Assembly (NCBI GenBank): GCA_018821305.1
Contig: JAHJMN010000212.1
Coordinates: forward strand, 1-57,918
Direction: 5' to 3'
DNA: 57,918 bases
DNA from: Myxococcota bacterium
GTDB lineage: Bacteria > Myxococcota_A > Polyangia > HGW-17
In this document: positions 8,345 to 16,842 of the stretch, piece after piece
How positions within the stretch are numbered: the stretch's first letter is position 1
Layout of the letters: each line of letters opens with the position of its first letter
Translations under genes and position numbers: made by a program
The notes under the pieces: model-generated
Told to the model about the DNA's origin: nothing
The model's database searches: none
The model's input: the letters and a program-made list of their open reading frames with translations, nothing else

Positions 8345-9295
8345 TTAGAGATTGGTAATAACAGCTTTTACTGCAGAAACACGTAAACCCAGGCTTACAT
8401 AATCAACACCATTGATTGTAATATCAGGATTTAAAACAATATTCACGGTACTGTTGCATCTTAATTCTGTTAGAGTGATAACACCATCAGAGACGCAGTC
8501 TGAGAGATCTTCACAGCCGTCATATTCGTTGGAGCACTGATTGTCGAAGGTATCAAGTATGAACTGGCTTCCTTCGGGATCTGATTGAATGTCGTTGTTA
8601 ACATTGTCAACAAAAGCTGGAAGGATTTCATCTCGAATCTCCGTTGGGGATACCGCTCCCGCAATTATAACGTCGAACCAGCCTTCACTGCTGGCCGTCC
8701 CCTTAATTAGGGCATGATGAAGTGTAACGTCAAGAGTCACAGTGTCAGAAATAGGAATAGAAAAATTCACATCGCCCGGGCCTAGATCCAGAGAACCATT
8801 ACCGTATACACGCCCACATAAAGTTGCAGAAGTTGGGGATGTGGTATCTTTGGAAAATACGCCAGTGCCGTTATACATGGTTTCAGTGGAATCACCAGTG
8901 AAAGATCCTTCCATAAGGGTTGCACTGATACTGTTATCACCAGTGAAGTTTTCAACCATGAGGTTAGCAAGCACTGCCATATCGCCGTTTTCAAGCGATT
9001 GAGCAATTACTGGATTTACGGCAAATTCATCGGAGGTACTTATCAGGCTTTGCATAAGGTTTGACAGTTTATTATCAACATTGCCGTCACCATCGAGATC
9101 TAATCCAATCTGTTCTGCTGGATTTGTTGGTATGTAGATCTCGTTTATGGCATAGGTGTAGGATGTTCCGCCAACATTACCACAGATATTATTATTATTG
9201 ACATTATTGTTATTGCTGTTGTTATTGCTGGTTGAACCATCATCACAACTGCTAAATAAAAGGGCTGCTGTTATAGCAAAAAGTACTTTTTTCAT
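8345..9295 (-). CDS. Lipoprotein with Asn-rich linker and Ca-loop-like motif
   Basis: A 316-residue predicted lipoprotein. The signal peptide MKKVLFAITAALLFSSC gives lipidated Cys17, followed by a linker made almost entirely of asparagine and serine (residues 20-36), a style shared by the proteins at 26267 and 36972. The mature region contains GLDLDGDGNVDN, an EF-hand-like DxDxDG loop, then an all-beta-looking part with four late cysteines (CSNEYDGCEDLSDCV). I do not recognise a family with certainty. The ATG at 9295 is strongly supported by GGAGG ten bases upstream. It is divergent from the MBL pair. The 8159-8344 gap holds nothing recognisable. Confidence 0.78.
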   Translation of the reverse strand: MKKVLFAITAALLFSSCDDGSTSNNNSNNNNVNNNNICGNVGGTSYTYAINEIYIPTNPAEQIGLDLDGDGNVDNKLSNLMQSLISTSDEFAVNPVIAQSLENGDMAVLANLMVENFTGDNSISATLMEGSFTGDSTETMYNGTGVFSKDTTSPTSATLCGRVYGNGSLDLGPGDVNFSIPISDTVTLDVTLHHALIKGTASSEGWFDVIIAGAVSPTEIRDEILPAFVDNVNNDIQSDPEGSQFILDTFDNQCSNEYDGCEDLSDCVSDGVITLTELRCNSTVNIVLNPDITINGVDYVSLGLRVSAVKAVITNL

Positions 9296-9394
9296 TTTAT
9301 CCTCCGCAAAAGTAAAATTGGAAATATCACCACGGAAACTTCCTGTCAACTCTGTAAATTTTGGGGTCTATTTTCCAACGCTAGCTGTAAACCA

Positions 9395-9422
9395 TTGACT
9401 TGATGATTTTTAAGTGTAAAAA
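9395..9422 (+). promoter_or_regulatory. Possible sigma70-type promoter for the MBL pair
   Basis: TTGACT (9395-9400), 16-base spacer, TAAAAA (9417-9422), about 45 bases before the first MBL gene in a divergent intergenic region. The -10 box is weak, so this is tentative. Confidence 0.3.
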
Positions 9423-9464
9423 TGCATTCTGGTTTCGAAGTCTCGATAAAAATACCTGCGGAGG

Positions 9465-10403
9465 ATGCATTTGCTTTTCAGAATATACGGTTCGAGAGGA
9501 TCATACCCGATTTCAGGGCAGGATTATTCTCTATTCGGTGGACATACTACATGTTTTTACATGCGTTCCCGCGGTGGTGCTCATCTCACGGTGGATGCAG
9601 GGACAGGAATTCGTCAATTAGGTCACCACCTTATGAGAGAGGGATTTGAGCGTGGAAATGGCGAAATGGCTCTTTTCTTTACGCACACTCATTGGGATCA
9701 CATCATGGGACTCCCATTTTTCAACCCACTTTTTATTGAAGGCAACGTTTTCAATCTTTTCACTGCATCGCTTCCTTATAGCGGGATTCAGGCAATTTTT
9801 TCAGGACTTTTCAAGCCTGATATTTTCCCTGTTCCGTTTGATGATCTTAAAAGTGTGATAAAACTTCAAGAAATTATTCCACCTGTTACCGTTGATTATA
9901 AGGATTTCAGCGTTAGAGCAATGCAGATTAATCACAACAATATATCTCTCGGTTATCGCGTTGAAAACGAAGGAAAATCGGTTACAGTTCTTACAGATAA
10001 TGCAATTATCGAACTTGCAAGAATGGGCGACGGGTTTCCCGATGAATACATTCGGGATGAAAACGGTAAAAAGACAAAGGAACTATCTCAAAAAACACTT
10101 GATTTTATAAGTGAGTACCGAACTAGACAAGCAGAATTTGCTCGTGGTACCGACATTCTTGTTTGCGATACACATTTCACCGTTGATACGATAGTAGGGC
10201 GCGAAACCTGGGGACACTCTACACCGGATGAGGCAATTCGTCTGGCTCATGAATGTCAACCGGGTATGATTATTCTTCATCATCACGATCCCGAAAGACA
10301 TGATAGTCATGTTCTGGAAAAGGAAGAAAAAGTTCGTAAAGCCCTTGATGGTACAGGCATTAAAGTTTTTGCAGGCTACGAAGGCTTTGAGATGGAATTA
10401 TAA
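9465..10403 (+). CDS. MBL-fold hydrolase, class-II phosphodiesterase-like
   Basis: A 312-residue metallo-beta-lactamase-fold hydrolase. It opens with the RIYGSRGSYP / GGHTTC pattern of the PDE class II-like MBL group and has VDAGTGIRQLG, the metal motif HTHWDH (74-79), an Asp in CDTHFT, and GHSTPDEA with a terminal His-rich HHHDPE. Members hydrolyse phosphodiester or related bonds; the substrate here is unknown, cyclic nucleotides being one possibility since a class III cyclase is encoded at 54415. GGAGG directly abuts the ATG at 9465; a TTG two codons later (9471) would be better spaced and is a real alternative. The paralogue at 10519 follows in tandem. Confidence 0.82.
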   Translation: MHLLFRIYGSRGSYPISGQDYSLFGGHTTCFYMRSRGGAHLTVDAGTGIRQLGHHLMREGFERGNGEMALFFTHTHWDHIMGLPFFNPLFIEGNVFNLFTASLPYSGIQAIFSGLFKPDIFPVPFDDLKSVIKLQEIIPPVTVDYKDFSVRAMQINHNNISLGYRVENEGKSVTVLTDNAIIELARMGDGFPDEYIRDENGKKTKELSQKTLDFISEYRTRQAEFARGTDILVCDTHFTVDTIVGRETWGHSTPDEAIRLAHECQPGMIILHHHDPERHDSHVLEKEEKVRKALDGTGIKVFAGYEGFEMEL

Positions 10404-10518
10404 AAAACGATTTTCTTCGGAAATACGTTGTAGATAGAATTTTTACTAAAATTATTCGCTAACGGAAATTCCGGATAGCGATATTTTTAAATTGAGCCTG
10501 AAAAACAGGAGATTTCTG

Positions 10519-11352
10519 ATGCAGATTAGAGTCTGGGGAGCCAGAGGCAGCTACATAAGTCCACAGAAAAGTTATGCTTTATATGGAGGTAACACAACCT
10601 GTCTTGAGCTCACTCACCAAAACGGAAACCGTCTTATTCTTGATGCCGGGAGTGGTATTATTCCATTTGGTCGCAAGGTTGCCATGGAAGAAGATGAAAA
10701 CCGTGAGTACCACTTGCTTTTGACTCATACCCATATAGATCATCTTCAGGGTTTTCCATTTTTTCTCCCTATACATCTGAGAAAGACTAAAATCATCATC
10801 CACTGTGGACGATGGGATGTTACTGCAGTTTCAAAAACATTTGAGCGGCTTTTCGCAACTCAGTATAGTCCTATTAAAACAATTGATAATCTTTCCGCTG
10901 ATATTACTTTCAGCGAAATGGATGAGCTGTCGACTTACAATGTCAATGGTTTTGACGTTACTCCGGTAAGAACTCAGCACACGACTGATACATTTGCATA
11001 TCTTATTAAAGATAATAGTCAGACTTCCTTTGGTTTTATTACGGACCATGAAATTGATGATCCAATAATAAATAATAGACTTATTGAAAGTTTTTCCGGT
11101 TGTAATCTGGTTTTTCATGATGGGCAATTGGATACTCACGAATATTTCGATCAAAAAGGATGGGGGCATTCTACAGTAGAGAAAGCTGTCCGTAACGGAC
11201 TTGATATGTCTGTAGCTCATTTCGGGCTTTTCCACCATTCCCCGGATCATCAGGATACTGTTATTGATTCAATGAAAAGGGATATTCTTTCCGATTATAA
11301 TGAAACAATGAAAATTTCATTTGTGGCAGAAGGACAGCTCTTCGAAGTCTGA
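10519..11352 (+). CDS. MBL-fold hydrolase, paralogue of the upstream gene
   Basis: A 277-residue protein with the same plan as 9465-10403: RVWGARGSY at the N-terminus, YGGNTTC, LDAGSGI, metal motif HTHIDH (70-75), the Asp/His of FHDGQLDTHE, and GWGHSTVEKA with FHHSPDHQD at the end. It is clearly a diverged tandem duplicate, probably with a different substrate. The ATG at 10519 has ACAGGAG seven bases before it; an upstream in-frame TTG is unlikely. It converges on the caspase operon with only two bases between the stop codons, leaving no room for a separate terminator. Confidence 0.84.
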   Translation: MQIRVWGARGSYISPQKSYALYGGNTTCLELTHQNGNRLILDAGSGIIPFGRKVAMEEDENREYHLLLTHTHIDHLQGFPFFLPIHLRKTKIIIHCGRWDVTAVSKTFERLFATQYSPIKTIDNLSADITFSEMDELSTYNVNGFDVTPVRTQHTTDTFAYLIKDNSQTSFGFITDHEIDDPIINNRLIESFSGCNLVFHDGQLDTHEYFDQKGWGHSTVEKAVRNGLDMSVAHFGLFHHSPDHQDTVIDSMKRDILSDYNETMKISFVAEGQLFEV

Positions 11353-11354
11353 TT

Positions 11355-13646
11355 TCAGAAACGGTAGAAGATTCCGGCAGTAACTTCAGGAATTAAACGA
11401 ACTTCTGTTTTATCTGGATTTGTTTCTGCATCATTCAAAACCCATCCTTTAAAAACTGACTCAGGAGCCTGCATATCTCCTTTGTAAGCCAGGACGGACA
11501 GTCCGGCACCTACCATAAACTGTAGATTTGAATTTATATCATAGAAAAGTGAAAATCTCAGAGTGGAAAAAGTGTATAGTTCATCGGATACTGCTTTCTG
11601 CCTCACGAAAGCATCAATATCAAAACTATGAATATCACTTACAGGAATATGAAAGCCAAACCCAGCCCCTGCAAGGATCTTGTCACGATCCCGATCTCCG
11701 CTTTTATTTGAAGAAACAGAATACAGTGTATGCCAGTATTTTCCACCATGTTTGAATTCAACGGTTCCCGCTTTAAAAGTATTTCCCGTGACACCCAGAA
11801 GGTACCTGCCGTTTTTTACAATATTTACAAGTCCGAGTGACCAATCTGATTCTTCAGCAATATTAACAACTCCCAATTGGAATCCTCGTACTTTTTTTGC
11901 TTTATTGATGACACCTAACTGAAAACCGCTTACGTTCTCAGCTTGATTATAGACACCGGATAATTGGAATCCTTTAATATTTTTAGCAATGTTCGAAATG
12001 CCGCTTATTTGTAGACCATGGAGATCCCCTGCTATACTCGCTCCACCGGAAATCTGCAACCCATTGAAGTCAGATGATGTGAGATTGAGGAGGCCGGCAA
12101 TTTGTAATCCTTTTGTACTTCTGTTGCCAATATTTGCAAGGCCGGCAATCTGGATGCCACGGACTTCACCGCCACTGAAATTAAGTAGCCCACTGATAAA
12201 AACGCCACGGGTGCTTCCAAGAGCAAAGTTTGAAAGGCCACTTACAAGAAATCCATTCTGGGAGGTTCCCAGAGAAATATTTCCAAGTCCGGCAGTAGCA
12301 CTTCCTCCAAACGAGCCATATGAAAAATTTAATAATCCACTAACCTGAAAACCAAGAACATTTCCTTCTGCTACATTAAAAAGACCACCGATCTGAAGGC
12401 CACGTACATCTCCCGTGCGAATACTTCCTATGCCTGAAATCTCCATTCCATGAAGAGTGTGAGCAGTTTCATATAAAAGATTCAATGAAAAAATGTTGAT
12501 GGCTGGGATACTTGATAGTCTGTTTGTGCTCATAAAAGGGGTGAAAGAAATGCTGAATGGACTCAAATAGGTTTCGCCGTGATATCCCTTCGAGCGTGAT
12601 GGTTGAAGGGGTTTATTATAAAGGTTGTCTACGTCAAACATGGTTACTTTAACGGTATTTATGACAACACGGCCCTGTCGGACTGTCTTGCCCGTAAAAA
12701 AAGTGACAGTATAAACTCCAGGTTTAAGGGCAAGGACAATGGGGATTTTACCATTTTTTTCAACTTCAGAAACTATATCACCCCGGGCATTGCGTACCAG
12801 AATGCGTCCGGTTACACTGGCAGGAATAAATAGCTTAGATTTTGTTCGTTTTAGTTCTGTTACAACAAGATCTCCAGCGCCAGCGAGTTGAAAAGCATAA
12901 TTCGGATGCTGTGGTCCAGCTTTACTTGATTCAGTTCCAGCGAGTGTTCTGGCAAAAGCATACTGATATGCTTCTCCTACGGTTATCTTCTCATCTTTTG
13001 ACACATCAGCGGCTCCACGGAGTCCGGTAATAAGATAATGAGTGAAATATGAACCTTTAATTTTATCAGACTCCTGAGCAGCCTCCGTCGCAGAGGATGA
13101 TGTGAGGAAAACTTCACCGGTGGCCTGATCCGATGGTCCGGAAAGAAATGAAGGTACCCATTTACCGCCCTTTGTTCTCGTAATGGCTCCGCTGGAGCAC
13201 GAATCAAGAATTCCGATGGTTACATCAGCTTTTACCTCTTTCAGTAGTAACCTCAATTTTTTATATTGAAGTCTTTTCCCTCCCGGTAAAAGCCCCGTAT
13301 CATCAGAGTGCCCGGAATAATAAAAAATCAATTGCACAATATTTCCGCGGGATTTAAGACTGCTGACTGTTTTCTTTAAAATCTCAAAATATTCAATAAT
13401 TTTATCAATGTCAGGCTCTAACAGCATGTATGTACTTGATGGACTTACACCTCCGATTTCCTGAAAGACTTTTGAAACAGCTCTTGTATCTGAATGCGAG
13501 TAAATAAGTTTTACCCGGTCAGAACCGCCATAATTGGAGCCCACCAGAAAAGCAAGTCTAACAACGGGTTTGGATGATTTTGCTCCGGCATTTGTGTGTA
13601 ATGCAGAAATAAAAACAAAGACGGAAATAAAATAAATAGCTTTCAT
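11355..13646 (-). CDS. Exported caspase-like (C14) protease fused to surface-repeat beta-barrel-like domain
   Basis: 763 residues with an N-terminal Sec signal (cleavage about AGA/KS, residue 22). Residues 28-265 form a caspase/C14 p20-like domain: catalytic His113 in FYYSGHSDDTG and Cys150 in ILDSCSSG, both in normal context. Residues about 270-335 look like a PEGA-type beta module. From about 395 to 620 there are roughly a dozen copies of a GLQIxGLxNxA-like repeat, resembling the leptospiral LA_2272-type surface repeat. The C-terminal 140 residues read as alternating beta strands ending in aromatic F (GIFYRF), as in outer-membrane barrels. Substrate and activation trigger are unknown. The ATG at 13646 overlaps the anti-sigma stop (ATGA) and has GGAG upstream. 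Confidence 0.85.
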   Translation of the reverse strand: MKAIYFISVFVFISALHTNAGAKSSKPVVRLAFLVGSNYGGSDRVKLIYSHSDTRAVSKVFQEIGGVSPSSTYMLLEPDIDKIIEYFEILKKTVSSLKSRGNIVQLIFYYSGHSDDTGLLPGGKRLQYKKLRLLLKEVKADVTIGILDSCSSGAITRTKGGKWVPSFLSGPSDQATGEVFLTSSSATEAAQESDKIKGSYFTHYLITGLRGAADVSKDEKITVGEAYQYAFARTLAGTESSKAGPQHPNYAFQLAGAGDLVVTELKRTKSKLFIPASVTGRILVRNARGDIVSEVEKNGKIPIVLALKPGVYTVTFFTGKTVRQGRVVINTVKVTMFDVDNLYNKPLQPSRSKGYHGETYLSPFSISFTPFMSTNRLSSIPAINIFSLNLLYETAHTLHGMEISGIGSIRTGDVRGLQIGGLFNVAEGNVLGFQVSGLLNFSYGSFGGSATAGLGNISLGTSQNGFLVSGLSNFALGSTRGVFISGLLNFSGGEVRGIQIAGLANIGNRSTKGLQIAGLLNLTSSDFNGLQISGGASIAGDLHGLQISGISNIAKNIKGFQLSGVYNQAENVSGFQLGVINKAKKVRGFQLGVVNIAEESDWSLGLVNIVKNGRYLLGVTGNTFKAGTVEFKHGGKYWHTLYSVSSNKSGDRDRDKILAGAGFGFHIPVSDIHSFDIDAFVRQKAVSDELYTFSTLRFSLFYDINSNLQFMVGAGLSVLAYKGDMQAPESVFKGWVLNDAETNPDKTEVRLIPEVTAGIFYRF

Positions 13647-14440
13647 GGGTTACTCCGCTTTTTAATAAGAATTATAGTGGTTTCCTGCGCAATATTGGGA
13701 TTGCTTTTAAAAATACGATTTATATTACTGATTTTCTTGGTATTTTTAACAAAGTTTATAATGTGACTAGTGTTGATGGGTTTATTAGATTGTACAAAAA
13801 TAAATCTTTCAAAGTCTGGAGCATCATCAAGTTCATAAGCTCGGTTGGGGTGTTGTCCCGCAAGGGAAGTAGAATCGCCTTCATGTTCAGGAAAATGAAG
13901 GGTTACATTGGATCTGCCATCCACAGACAATAGAACGCCATAGCCATGATGTGAGTCAATTTTGACCTCGAGAATGTCCCCTTCCTTCGCACTACTGTTA
14001 TTATTGAGCTTCTCTACTTTGCCATTTCTCTGCCGGAAAATCCTGAATCCATTAGATCCCTTAACTCGGTCTTCACCGACATTAAATAATTTAAAATTAT
14101 TGAAATCATTGAAATCACGGTTTGGGGTATGAGTATTATTAAAAACAATAAAGCCTGTTGTAATAATAGTAATAATAACTGTGAATGCACCAGCGAGTTT
14201 CAATGCCGGGAAAGGGCGATTTTTCTTAAGATCAACTTGATTCTTTATATTATTAAGTATTTTTTTGTGGTCTTGTAGTTTATTATAAAATTTATTCTGT
14301 TCAATAATATCATCAATATCTTGTTTAAGTTCAGGATTATTAGATGAAGCAGTTGAGATCTCATTCATAAGATTGATTGGTAACTCGCCGAGAATGTACT
14401 TTTCAATTGTTAGAACTGAGTATTTCTTCAAATTGTTCAT
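13643..14440 (-). CDS. Membrane anti-sigma-like protein with DUF4384-type domain
   Basis: 265 residues. The N-terminal 60 residues (TIEKYILGELP... NPELKQDIDDI) have the layout of anti-sigma domains but lack the HxxxCxxC zinc motif. One membrane segment lies at about 79-100 (ALKLAGAFTVIITIITTGFI). The exported part (about 125-265) has DILEVKIDS, YGVLLSVDGRSNVTLHFPE and FERFIFVQSNKPI, the DUF4384 signature often found next to or fused with bacterial caspases. It overlaps the sigma gene upstream and the caspase gene downstream by four bases each (ATGA). Inferred role: restrains the sigma factor and reads a periplasmic signal, perhaps caspase activity. Confidence 0.78.
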   Translation of the reverse strand: MNNLKKYSVLTIEKYILGELPINLMNEISTASSNNPELKQDIDDIIEQNKFYNKLQDHKKILNNIKNQVDLKKNRPFPALKLAGAFTVIITIITTGFIVFNNTHTPNRDFNDFNNFKLFNVGEDRVKGSNGFRIFRQRNGKVEKLNNNSSAKEGDILEVKIDSHHGYGVLLSVDGRSNVTLHFPEHEGDSTSLAGQHPNRAYELDDAPDFERFIFVQSNKPINTSHIINFVKNTKKISNINRIFKSNPNIAQETTIILIKKRSNP

Positions 14441-14928
14441 TTTACGGCCTCAATACTTTCGAGGAAGTTTTTGAACTGCTTAAGGAGCCTTCTGACCGAT
14501 GAAACTGAAATCGACAGTACTTCGCCAATCTCATCAAGTGTCATTTCATCAATATAATAAAAAAATGCCGCCATTACGGCAGCATCCGTCCCTTCGTTAG
14601 AGAATTTAGAAAAAATCTGTCTGAGAAAAGTTTTTGAATGAGTTTCCGAAAACGAAATCAGTGCTGCCATAAGTTCAGGGTCCTGATGTTCTGGATGACG
14701 CTTTTTATGTCGAATGATATTCAAACATGTATTTGTTGCGATCTTATAAAAAAGAGATGATGGCGCTTTGAAGTCCATTACAGTATATGTCCTCATAATT
14801 TGAATAAATGTTTCCTGCATTGCATCCATTGCAAGATCCTCATCTCCAAGTAGATGTCGGCAGCGCCTGTACACCATTGGCGAATATTTATTATACAAAA
14901 TGTCAAGATTACCATTAACATCGGTCAT
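14437..14928 (-). CDS. ECF-type RNA polymerase sigma factor
   Basis: A compact 163-residue sigma-70 family protein with only regions 2 and 4. Region 2 includes LGDEDLAMDAMQETFIQIM and FKAPSSLFYKIATNTCLNIIR (about 26-80); region 4 includes DEMTLDEIGEVLSISVSSVRRLLKQF (about 127-155), a helix-turn-helix. It heads the sigma / anti-sigma-like / caspase operon, so it probably controls its own operon. The Shine-Dalgarno is weak (GATCAG). No convincing autoregulated ECF promoter could be picked out by eye in the divergent gap to radC. Confidence 0.88.
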   Translation of the reverse strand: MTDVNGNLDILYNKYSPMVYRRCRHLLGDEDLAMDAMQETFIQIMRTYTVMDFKAPSSLFYKIATNTCLNIIRHKKRHPEHQDPELMAALISFSETHSKTFLRQIFSKFSNEGTDAAVMAAFFYYIDEMTLDEIGEVLSISVSSVRRLLKQFKNFLESIEAVK

Positions 14929-15142
14929 ATTCTGATCAGACTTCCACCGGAAAAAACCGGCATCTGTTCTTTAAACACCACAGATGAGAAAAAGTGTCAG
15001 AAAATCGAAAAATTTTTAAAAAAACTTAAATTTTTTAACTTTGGAATGACAAGTTATTGAAATTAAAGAATATATAAAACAAGTTTCCGAGGAACTGCAA
15101 AAATATATTATGAAGATTATGGAAATCGTAAGATAAATCTCG

Positions 15143-15200
15143 GATTTACCTGATCCTGATACTGAGATTTCGATCCTTTTACTCCGTAAGCGGAGTACAG
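15143..15200 (-). repeat. Solo end of a family A repeat
   Basis: CCTGATCCTGATACTGAG runs into TTTCGATCCTTTTACTCCGTAAGCGG, matching the AAAAGGATCG-side end of family A in inverted orientation. The tip TACTCCG-TAAG-CGGAGTA (15180-15197) is a perfect small hairpin. The rest of the element is missing. It lies in the divergent gap 14929-15325, where I see no gene. Confidence 0.55.
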
Positions 15201-15325
15201 ATCTCAGAGTCCTGAATCAATTAAAAGACATTTTAAAAGATAATGTGCAAAAAGGTCTTCGTTTGGCGAAACTTTGCTGAGTATTTCGCGATAATTCTTT
15301 TGCGGACTGATAAAGGAGGTCATTA

Positions 15326-15937
15326 ATGGAAAATTACTTACAGAATACAGCGGAAATACTGGTTTCACTCATTGACAGCAAAGAAATGAATACTGAAAAA
15401 GCAAGGGAGATAATTGAAAAAGGGGGAGGTCTTGCAAGAATGGGTCGCATGAGCGTCCTGGAAATAGCGCGAAGTGGTTTACTTTCAGAGTCTCAAGCAG
15501 CAAAACTTTCAACCGCGATTGCTCTCGGCAAAAAAGCCTTGTTTGATGAATATAATCCAGAAAGTAGACTTGTGACTTCAAGGGAAGTGTACAGCTATCT
15601 TTTACCAAGAGTCGGTTGGCCCCGGGTGGAGGAGTTCTGGATAATGGGAATTGACGTGAAGCAGCGGCCCGTGAATCTGGAACTGATAGCCAGGGGTGGG
15701 TTTTCCGAGGTAACAGTACCCATGGCAAGTATATTCAGGCAATTAATAATGTGGGATGTACCCCGGGGAATCTGTTGCCATACACATCCAAGTGGAGATC
15801 CGGAACCATCAGCTATGGATATTGGAATTACTGACAGAATTCTAGAAGCTGCCTCTTTTCTGGACATAAAAATAATTGATCACATAATACTCGGTAAAGG
15901 CTGTTATACGAGCCTTGCGGATATGGGTTATGTTTGA
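15326..15937 (+). CDS. radC: RadC family JAB/MPN-domain protein
   Basis: 203 residues. After an N-terminal helix-hairpin-helix-like region (about 1-75) comes a JAB/MPN domain with the metalloprotease-like JAMM motif HTHPSGDPEPSAMD (His152, His154, Asp165) and a partner Glu near 102-103, then IKIIDHIILG, the typical RadC ending. RadC proteins are widespread; despite the name, no DNA-repair activity is firmly established. It is slightly shorter than common RadC (about 220 residues). It has a very strong ribosome site (AAAGGAGG, seven bases before ATG). Its stop overlaps the next gene by eight bases, so the two are likely coupled. Confidence 0.85.
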   Translation: MENYLQNTAEILVSLIDSKEMNTEKAREIIEKGGGLARMGRMSVLEIARSGLLSESQAAKLSTAIALGKKALFDEYNPESRLVTSREVYSYLLPRVGWPRVEEFWIMGIDVKQRPVNLELIARGGFSEVTVPMASIFRQLIMWDVPRGICCHTHPSGDPEPSAMDIGITDRILEAASFLDIKIIDHIILGKGCYTSLADMGYV

Positions 15938-16832
15938 AAAATATAAAATAGTCTTGAATATATTAATAATAATTACACTGTGCTCTTGTACCGAAAAAAA
16001 GAAGAGCAAATCAACGCGTTCCCTCATTACCGAAATATCGGTGCGAAAAATTAAAATACCAGGAGAAGTCGGTTTTTTAAGTGATGATTTTATTAAGAAA
16101 AGTGTTAATGAAATACTTGAAAAATCCTCAGCATTTCCGTACAAACCAGGGGCTCAGACAACCAGACCGTGGATTCTGGAAATAAAGTGGTTTGTTCGTG
16201 AGGTAGCCGCTGTAAGATCAAGGCTTGTGGATGGACAGATACATGACAGAGCTACGGAAACAGGCGTCGAAATCATCCTGCGTCCGCTTTTTAAAGATGA
16301 AAAGTCGGAACCATTCAGAGGCATAAATGAAAAATATGTTACATTTTCAAAAATAGCCCCTGGTGACATCGGTGAAAAACTTAAAGAATCTCTGGTTGGT
16401 AATATCAGAGCAGCAATGGAAACGATCTTATCAGAATCAACACTCGTGCAAGCCTCAGATGAGGAAATTCTTAGAAACCTCAAAAGTAGTGAGGATTCTA
16501 TTCGTCTATCCGCTCTCGTAATTGTCGGTAGAAGGGAACTGAACACGGCTGCTCCTGTTTTGATAGAAATGTTGCGTAAAGAAAACGATATGAGTGTAAA
16601 ACTGCGAATTGCGGGTGTCCTTGGGATATTAAAAGATACTAAATCCGTTGAGGCCTTGAGTGAGTTGGCGTTAGTCTCAAGTGAAGAGCATGCCGTAGTT
16701 ATTATGAATATTATTGGAAATATTGGCGGAAAGAGGGCAATTACTTTTCTCCGCTGGATGGAATCAAGTCATCACTCCAGAATCGTTCGAAAAGGAGCCG
16801 AAAATATCCTTGTCAGGCTCAACTTAAAATAG
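15930..16832 (+). CDS. HEAT-repeat lipoprotein
   Basis: 300 residues. Signal peptide and lipobox LCSC place the lipidated Cys at 20. The middle (about 30-165) is a mixed domain with strands (WILEIKWFVREV, TGVEIILRPLF). Residues 175-300 contain three or four HEAT-like helical pairs (DSIRLSALVIVGRRELNTAAPVLIEML; VKLRIAGVLGILKDTKSVEAL; AVVIMNIIGNIGGKRAITFL). It is probably a periplasmic or surface scaffold. The ATG at 15930 lies inside the end of radC. It converges on the 16843 gene with ten bases between stops. Confidence 0.78.
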   Translation: MFEKYKIVLNILIIITLCSCTEKKKSKSTRSLITEISVRKIKIPGEVGFLSDDFIKKSVNEILEKSSAFPYKPGAQTTRPWILEIKWFVREVAAVRSRLVDGQIHDRATETGVEIILRPLFKDEKSEPFRGINEKYVTFSKIAPGDIGEKLKESLVGNIRAAMETILSESTLVQASDEEILRNLKSSEDSIRLSALVIVGRRELNTAAPVLIEMLRKENDMSVKLRIAGVLGILKDTKSVEALSELALVSSEEHAVVIMNIIGNIGGKRAITFLRWMESSHHSRIVRKGAENILVRLNLK

Positions 16833-16842
16833 CGGAAAAAAA

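Noticed and set aside
9400-9649. Short plus-strand ORFs before the MBL hydrolase
   Set aside because: They overlap the hydrolase in other frames and lack a ribosome site and recognisable motifs.
11355-14928. Anti-phage caspase/gasdermin defence system
   Set aside because: The caspase has a Sec signal and a surface-repeat domain, and there is no gasdermin, TIR, CBASS or other defence gene nearby.
15326-15937. Assigning this RadC a DNA-repair function
   Set aside because: The family's repair role is not firmly supported, so only the fold and motif are claimed.
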